In this document: piece by piece, positions 36,801 through 64,000 of the stretch
Layout: each line of letters opens with the position of its first letter
How positions within the stretch are numbered: the first letter of the stretch is position 1
Assembly: GCF_028858725.1 (NCBI RefSeq)
Contig: NC_084760.1
Location: forward strand, 64,981,867 to 65,045,866
Length of the DNA: 64,000 nucleotides
Direction: 5' to 3'
Origin: Colius striatus
Taxonomy: Eukaryota > Chordata > Aves > Coliiformes > Coliidae
Made by a program: the position numbers and the translations under genes
The notes under the pieces: generated by a model
The model's database searches: none
Told to the model about the DNA's origin: nothing
What the model saw: only the letters and a program-made list of their open reading frames with translations

Positions 36801-39800
36801 GCACTGACATATCTGTGCAGGAGGCTGTGGAGGGGTCTGCTGGGGAGTTAGGAGCAGTGTTTACCACGAGCCTAGTCTCCTACAACTTCTTTTCTTGCTC
36901 AAACCAACTGATAGTCATATTTGTAGAGACTTTTTTCCAAGAAAAACAAGGTTTGCAGGGAGATGGTATATGCAAACATGTACTTGCTTATTTTCAGTTT
37001 CCTTTCATTAGGTGTGTGGAAAAAAATGGGAAGCATTTGAGCTTGGTATCCCTACGGCTAGTTGTTGAAAATCCTGCTTGATTTTTTCTGACTGTCCTTT
37101 GGCTTCATAAAAGATACCATCTCTCCCTCCAAATCTGTGGGGTTTTTTTCTCTTGTGCAATAAGCCTGCACAGACAATGGCGGTTGTTTATATCCTCACA
37201 AATTAATGTGAGTGTAATGGCTACCTCTCAGACTTCAAAAGACAAAGTAGGAATCAAAGCCATGGAAAGCATCAATTTTTATTATGCTGCTTCCTTGCCT
37301 GCAGAGAAAGCTCTGAAGGTTAGAGAAGAGCCACAGCAAACCTTCCTCCATATGTAAATGTGAAATCCTGATGCCACGAAAATTGGTTAAGCCAGAAGCA
37401 CTACCATATCTTCATTAATTTCAGAAGCTGTCCCTGCTTTATCCAGCAATCCTCAACAGGAACTAAGGCTCGTGAGTGCAACTGTAGCTGAGGTCAGTGC
37501 ATTGCTCTCCGGCCAGAGAGCAGCAAGCCCAAGCCATTGCCCCTGGGAAAGGTGAAGTTAATTGTATTGCACTAAACGCTCAGGTCTACAGAGCCCTTCA
37601 TTTTCTTTTATCCCAACTTTTTTATTTCTTAAATTACTTAGATTTTTTAAAAGACAAAAGGAAGACATCATGTGCAAACATCACTATGGAAACATCACAG
37701 GCTCACTTGTAGTTGCCTGCCAAGCGACTACCTAAGTTAAGTTTTACATCCTATTGGCCATCTGCTCTCCTTCAAACTTCTCTGAATTCCATATTTCCCT
37801 GAAAAGTTCGTTTTCAGAAAGGAAGGAGGAGGAGGCAAGGGGAGAATCCGGCATTCTTGGCTAGCACAGAGCTATGGTGAAAAAAGAAGATAAAGTCACA
37901 TTGGGGCAGTCCCTTAAAAAGACAAAGATCCATGTTTTGTGAAGTGATTTCGTAGAAAATACCCCATTTCTAGATGTGCTTTAATGATAGGAGTATATAT
38001 TGGCAGCCACGAGGCAAAACAAACAAACAGTTGCTTCTAGTACTCTTGTGCTAATTGTCTTTCTCTCCCTTGCTCTCATTTAGCGTCAAACGTATTTTCT
38101 TCTAAAACCTAACAGTTACTGCCTACGCTGGAGCTGTTGGCTGCAGGCTCCCCAGCATTGCTCCAAATAAAACACAGAAATAGATTTCCTGCCAAGCACC
38201 GGGGAAGTTTGAAGACTTTAGTTTTCAAAAATACGATCTTTTTATCAGTGCCCTAAGCCTGCCAAAGGTAATTATGGGCCACGGCGCATTTACATAAACG
38301 CATAGGACCTACAGACATTTCCAAAGCTTAATGGAGAAACTCCATAAATGTACCTATTGAAAAATAAATTAATTAAATGTAACTGTCACGTAAAGATATC
38401 ACTTAATTCTGCAGAGCGGAAGGAGCTCTTAATGGGAACGGAATGGATCAGTGAGCATTTCGAAACGCAAAGCTGTAATTTAAATGCAGGCTCTCCTCTA
38501 GCGTGCAAGTCACAAGATGTATTTATTATAGCCTTGGATTGTCAATTGTAATCGGTTTAGCAGAGACAAAGCCGTGGTGTTTTGCTTCCTTGCCCTCCTA
38601 GCTGCTTCAATATATTTTGATGTCAGACTATTGACAAGCAAACCGAAGGCTGGAATAAAATCATGTTTGCCTGCCATGAACTGGCAAAAACGCAGCCCAA
38701 GGTAAATGTGACACTAAAGCCTACAGTTTTATCAAGCAGCGAGGGGAAGATGGCGATGTGAAGCATTTACACTTCTTTAAATAAACCAGCTGAATATATT
38801 TACTGCTGCTCTTGAGGCCTGCTATGCGGCAGCCTAGACACAAATAGATTAAAATGCGTAAAAGCACTGTGAAAATGAATACCATCATTTATAAGCCGCT
38901 GCTCTGAGTTTTCCAGGTGGCAGTAACAATTACAGTTGTTGCTCTTGAAGCTCTCTTAGGGCTAGAGCCATAGGCCGAGACCTAGGTCCCTAGCAAGCAG
39001 ACAGCAACGCTTCTTCCAGCCTTTCATCGGTTCTTGTTCCCGGGATGCCTCTGGCACAGTTTGCTGCAGGATTTTACTTGGTAGCAACAGTTGCCAACCA
39101 AGCCTATGCCTCTGTGGCTATGAGCACCCACCTCCTTCTCGCTGAATAAGCGCTCCAAGAACTGTGCTATTCTTTTTCTGACATTCTTTCTGCACTCTCC
39201 AATTCTCTTTAAGTTCAGAGCACTGAAACTGGTCAGCACATCAGGTTATAACTACCGTGGCTGCCTCTTGCCTTCTACCAGCCCTCGTGTTGAGCTTTGC
39301 CATGGAGGTGTTTCTGAGCCTGAACCTAGAGCCCTCTGCCCAGGATCACCGTAACTGCTCACGGAGGGCTCAGGTATGGGAATCCAACTCTAAACAATGT
39401 TGACTAACTCAGACCTCATGGTTAGCAAGAGCTGCAAGGACAACTACCCCAGGCACTCCTTTGAGGGCTGTGGCAAGTGGAGGTCAACAGGACCAGTGGG
39501 TGTGGGCTCCTGCTGCTACTGTGGTGGGAGCCTGGCCTGGCCTTTGCAGGGAGGGAAGATAGCACTACCTGGGGGGAAAAGAGGAGATGGACACACCTGT
39601 GGCAGCTGTCAGATGTCATGCCATGGCTCCCAAGAGTGGCTTGTATTCAAACACAACTTCCTTCTTTTTATAAAAAATACCTGTGTGTCTGCAATTTTTC
39701 TTAATCCCATAAGGACTTTAAGGAGAATAGACTACATTTCTGCTTCCTGGGTAATCTTTTAGCAGTTTGATCCCACAGCTAATTGTTATCCCCCAACCAC

Positions 39801-40860
39801 AAAACAACCAAAACCAACCCCACCAAAACTCCAAGCAAGCAAATGTGCCTCTAGATTGATTTTTTTTTTTCCTCACAGAGTACACTAAATAGCAAACACA
39901 AGCAGCTTTCTGTGATCACAGTAGTTTTTAGTTTGCTATGCTATTCCTCTTTCATGCCCCTTTTCTAACATGCACATGAAAAATTTCTCTTGAGTGATCA
40001 AGGATAATGTTTTTGTCAGCCTCTTCAGTCTCCCTTGGCTTTGTACAGGTTTTAAGTGACAAGTTACCACTAACTCCTGTTACAAAATATTTTTGTTTCC
40101 CTTTTGACAATTGCAGAATTAGACATGGCTTTTAAAAAGTGTTTTGCCTTACTACCACCCATCTTTGACTCACTTGGCTCCTATTGGCACACTAGCCAAA
40201 TGCTAACAACATTCTCCTTTACAAGAAGGCAACGGGGAAGCAAAGCGTTTTTAAGTCCTCTGCAGAAGAAGAGGTGCTGAGAGGTTTAGGTCCTGGTCCA
40301 AAACACTAGGCTCCAATTTCTACTGTCAGTGATGTGAGAGAAGTCCAGCATCTTCCTTTAAATTGGACTTCAGTGACTTCAACGTGTAAGAAAATTACGG
40401 TGCAGCTGAGAAGTGAATGTACATATCTGTATAGATAAATGTCTTATACCACCAGTCAAACATTTTAGCCACAGGTGTGACTGTTTCTTTCCAATAAAGC
40501 CATTGCAGTCATCAAAACCAGTCTTTTCCTAAACAGCTTTTACAGCTTTGCTCTCTTGTTCACGAGCCTTCTTTTTGGACTCTGAAGCTGATGAAATCGA
40601 TAAACACAGTCATAACTTCTTTTGCTTATGGAAAGGAAAAGACTCAGAGTGCCCTAAGTACCAGTCAGGACAATAGGATTTGTCACAGACAGCAGTTAAA
40701 GGGCTTAAGGGGATGCTATTTCTAAACTCTGAAAATGGCCATTATGGTAAAAACTTCCTAAACAGTAAGTAAATATGCAAAATACAAACTCTAAGCTATT
40801 AGGAGCAACGGTGACAGAGGAATGCTTTTAATGCTCTTGTCAAAAACACTTTTGAAAGCA
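30879..40860. other. intergenic, no gene seen
   Basis: Includes an AT-rich repeat-free stretch at 31000-31560, a T13 run at 34208-34220, a 199-codon minus-strand ORF at 35487-36086 of unknown meaning, and a repeat-free stretch at 38020-38980 that looks like a candidate conserved non-coding element. No family-recognisable exon was found. Confidence 0.55.
35487..36086 (-). other. unexplained 199-codon ORF, probably not a gene
   Basis: The longest open frame in the intergenic part, on the minus strand. The predicted product is Leu/Ser/Ala/Gln-rich, has no motif I recognise, and does not look like a retroelement. There is no evident splice partner, promoter or poly(A) signal. Plus-strand frames also overlap it (35383-35682). 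More likely a local run of few stops than a coding gene. Confidence 0.2.
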
Positions 40861-40866
40861 TTTATT
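40861..40866 (-). terminator. candidate ADAT2 poly(A) signal (AATAAA on minus strand)
   Basis: TTTATT on the plus strand is AATAAA on the minus strand, about 1.37 kb past the ADAT2 stop, followed on the minus strand by GT-rich sequence (AGTGTTTTTG). I found no nearer AATAAA in this orientation. Not verified. Confidence 0.35.
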
Positions 40867-42234
40867 TGAAATATCAAAAAGGTTTAATTGTATTCAGTTT
40901 TTATAATCACAGAATTCTAACCACTCTTTTACATTAAAAAACCTAAAAAGTTAGGGCACTTCTCAAGTTCCTGAAAGCCAGCTGAATTAAGTGCAGAGTT
41001 TCATGCTTGAGTATCCACTAAGAGGTATGTAATCAAGACTGAACTGTATTTGTATTCTTAATTCATTAGTGGAACTATAAGGCCCTCTTCTGGATCATCC
41101 AGTACTGCATGGCCAGGCAAAGTACACAGAAACGATGAAGCTAGCCAATGCTACAAAAAGATAAGTATCTCAAATGTATTTTCTTCATACTATTGCCAAT
41201 TTCATTTCCTGGCTTTCACATGTATCTGCCCATCTCAGTTGCTGTAATTTAGTAGCTGAGAACAATTTCTTGGCACATTCTTAACAATAAAGCATTTCTT
41301 ATGCTAACATTCACGAGAGGAGTGGACCGTCCAAAGAGTTGTAGAGTTTCTCTCCAACTTGATATGAAGATACTGTGCATCCAAGTGAGGCTTCCTAAAG
41401 CTTGTTAAGCAATAGCACATACAGACAGAAAGGTGTGATTCTGCACATCTACCTGCCTCCATTTGTATGTGACTTTCAGAAGTTATGCCTGAAAATTTGG
41501 CTTGTGCCAGAGGGAGTGTAAAAACCATGAAGAACCATTACAATAGTACAGTCTTCAAGGACTGTACAATTCACAGAATCGCAGATTCTTAAGGGTTGGA
41601 AGGGACCTCAAAAGATCATCTAGTCCAACTCCCCTGCCAGAGCAGGACCACCTAGAGTAGATCACACAGGAATTCCATCCAGATGGGTTTTGAATGTCTC
41701 CAGAGAAGATTCAATAACTCATCTGGGCAGCCCGTTCCAATGCTCTGTCAGCCCCACACTGAAGCTCTTCCTTTTGTTTGTTTGGAACCTCTTATGTTCT
41801 AGCTTGCCTTTTGATTAAATATACACAGGAGGACCGTGAAGGTCTCACAAACTTAATCTTCCAAGGGACTTACTTGCCTAAGTAAACACTTGCTGTTGAA
41901 AAGCACGACACTTCTCCACAGATAGAAGGAAAGAAAATATTCTAGAACATACTGTATGGAATGGCATCATTTCAGTGGATTCATCTGGCTGTCAACCAGT
42001 GAACTTGAATCATAAATGTCCCTCTTTCTAAAACCAGCCACTTACACTTGTGTTACATCATGTATGGTAACAAGCAATCACATACACAGAAATACAGGAA
42101 CAAGAAGTATCTTATTAGTAATAACAGAACATTAGACATGGTTTCATTGGCCTGCACATTTTAAGAAAGAAGGATGCTGAAGAAACCTTCACGTATCATT
42201 TTTTGGTAAGTTGCTGTCTCCTGCCAGTGTGGGG
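40867..42234 (-). other. ADAT2: ADAT2 3' UTR (probable)
   Basis: Minus-strand sequence from the ADAT2 stop to the candidate poly(A) signal. If the end is right, the UTR contains the CR1 fragment at 41572-41812 in sense with ADAT2, and an 8-bp hairpin (GTACAGTC/GACTGTAC) just beside it. Confidence 0.35.
41572..41812 (-). mobile_element. CR1 LINE 3' fragment (diverged subfamily)
   Basis: Plus strand begins CACAGAATCGCAGATTC, then GATCATCTAGTCCAACTCCC, GGTTTTGAATGTCTCCAGAGAAG and GGAACCTCTTATGTTCTAGC. The last two blocks differ from the other CR1 copies here and point to another CR1 subfamily. 5' truncated. Confidence 0.88.
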
Positions 42235-53525
<11,291 letters not shown>

Positions 53526-53659
53526 GGCCGGCACCGGCGGGGCGCGGGCGGCGTTTCCGGGGGGCCGGGCAGCGAGGCACCGCGGGCGGGGCCGCTGCCA
53601 CCGCCCCTTCCGCCGCCGCGGGCAGGCGAGGGGCGGCCGGGCCGCGCCGGGCGCGCAGG
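53526..53659. promoter_or_regulatory. bidirectional ADAT2/PEX3 promoter
   Basis: 134 bp separate the two divergent start codons, so both 5' UTRs and core promoters must fit in or overlap this interval and exon 1 of the partner. No TATA box is visible. GC boxes are present (GGGCGGGG at 53584-53592, CCGCCCC near 53601, GGGGCGG near 53630). A CTTCCG (53608-53613; CGGAAG on the minus strand) fits an ETS/GABP-type site. TSSs are not determined. Confidence 0.8.
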
Positions 53660-62625
<8,966 letters not shown>

Positions 62626-64000
62626 GTAAGAATGTTTGTTAAAGATCACTTGTTTTGATCACAAGATAAGTGCTTTTTTTTTCCAAAGTTTATATTTGTA
62701 ATGTTGATAGCATGCAGGACTTTGTTTCTGTGTCCCATTCAGTCATTTATCTTTTGAAAACTATTTTGAAATCACTACAAAAATATTGTGCCTCATGTTA
62801 AAAGTATTTTGATAGGTTTGGCTGGAATTTTCCAAACATTTCAAGAAATCATACTTCCTTTAGGATGCTGCAGTGAGAGATGTGTTTTTTCTCAAAGGGT
62901 GTATGAGATAGGTAGATAAAGGTACTTGAAGGATGTATTCTTCTCTTAAGTAGGACAAAGCATCTTGAGTGAGTTATTGATGTTGTATCTGTAAAAATGT
63001 TTTTGTAATCTTATCAAAATCATATATGAGTAGTAGTGGAAGATGAGATTGCAAATGGATGTTAGCTATGAGAAGTAAGTTTTCTTTTTTGATTTTCTGA
63101 AGTAGAACAAATAGGGACACGTTCTACATTAAGAGGATTACTTCCCTGTCAGAAAACACCTTTGGCTTCCTTATAACTGCAGGAACAAATAGGATATTTT
63201 CAAGTACATAAAGTGTGTAATAGCTTATCTTAAAAGAAGAGTAAGATGCTTGGAATTTGGTGTAGTGTAAGCAGTTAACACAGGATTTCTGACTCACTCT
63301 AGGCTGCCTTCCTAAGCTCTCTTTCTAGTTCATCTCCCACTAGCTTATTTGTACAGCTATAGCTTCATATGTTCAGCATTTAATAGATTACCTATCTAGT
63401 TGTTGTCTCTTTTCAGTCAAAAAACACTCTTACACAAGGCAACAGAATGTGATATTCAAAGTGGGAATGGCAACCTGGACAGTGCTTTTATAATTGATTA
63501 TCTGAGAATTTGCAGCTGTAATTGAGTATTATTTACCCTAAACAACAAGAAATTAGGAAAAGTTAACTTTGATGGAATATTTAACATATTTGTCATAATA
63601 AGAGTTTGCTGAATGAAAAATAAACCTGAGCAAACGAGAGCTCTTGTGGATCACCAGATTTTGCCTCTGGACTGTGTAGCAAAGTAGTCTACTAAGGTTT
63701 GTAATCCTTTGTTCAATGGTGAAGACATACAATGCCTCAGTGTGTTCTCTGCAGAATGCATTCTTTTATCAAAGTATATCTGGTGTCTCTAACTCTTTTG
63801 ACTAGTGCAAATAATTGACAGGTACAGTGACCCACTTCTGAATTCCGATAATCCCAGTCAAAATGGAGATGGGACTTTTTGATGTTATTGTAATGCATTC
63901 CTGAAAACATTTTTTTAAATGCTAGTTACATGTAGTGTCGTGTAAACGTGGATACTTAATTTAGAGTGTATCTTGCAGTGGAGTTTGTATCTTATGCTTC
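62626..64000. other. PEX3 intron 3 (runs off window)
   Basis: AT-rich intronic sequence after the exon 3 donor. PEX3 exon 4 was looked for and is not present. No repeats recognised. Confidence 0.7.

Noticed and set aside
41547-41568. 8-bp hairpin GTACAGTC/GACTGTAC near the CR1 in the ADAT2 3' region, as a possible structured RNA
   Set aside because: A single short stem with no further structure is expected by chance at this length.
53532-53534. GTG upstream of the ADAT2 ATG as a possible start
   Set aside because: It is in frame but non-ATG. The ATG at 53525 lies in a good GCC-rich context and gives a protein of sensible length.

Overview
The window is avian nuclear DNA. The evidence is spliced vertebrate genes, several CR1 LINE fragments with the bird-type 3' end, and two LTR types common in birds. 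The long LTR suggests Neoaves rather than a galliform, but the species cannot be named. Three genes are recognisable in the order AIG1 (+), ADAT2 (-), PEX3 (+), which is the arrangement known next to HIVEP2 and FUCA2 in other amniotes.

Layout. 1-11.6 kb is the 3' end of AIG1: an internal coding exon at 6539-6702 and the last coding exon at 10953-10990, separated by an intron that carries a complete solo LTR (8228-9386) with a perfect 5-bp target duplication. 11.6-40.9 kb is intergenic: three CR1 copies (a fourth, at 3425-3692, lies in AIG1), low-complexity patches and some repeat-free stretches that look like candidate conserved non-coding elements, with no gene I can support. 42.2-53.5 kb is the complete ADAT2 gene on the minus strand. 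Six coding exons join in frame to 178 codons plus a stop. Its introns hold two oppositely oriented CR1 copies and one older CR1-like fragment. 53.5-53.7 kb is a CpG-rich bidirectional promoter with only 134 bp between the ADAT2 and PEX3 start codons. From 53.66 kb the first three coding exons of PEX3 run on the plus strand and the gene continues past the window end. Intron 1 of PEX3 holds a second LTR in antisense.

The genes do unrelated housekeeping jobs. AIG1 is a multipass membrane hydrolase of fatty-acid esters of hydroxy fatty acids. ADAT2 is the catalytic subunit of the tRNA wobble A34-to-inosine deaminase with ADAT3. PEX3 is the peroxisomal membrane anchor for PEX19. ADAT2 and PEX3 probably share their promoter.

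The most unusual observation is intron 3 of ADAT2 (44258-44838). It has a textbook U12-type (minor spliceosome) 5' splice site and branch point, but no AG at the 3' end. The only junction that keeps the conserved protein gives GT-AT termini.
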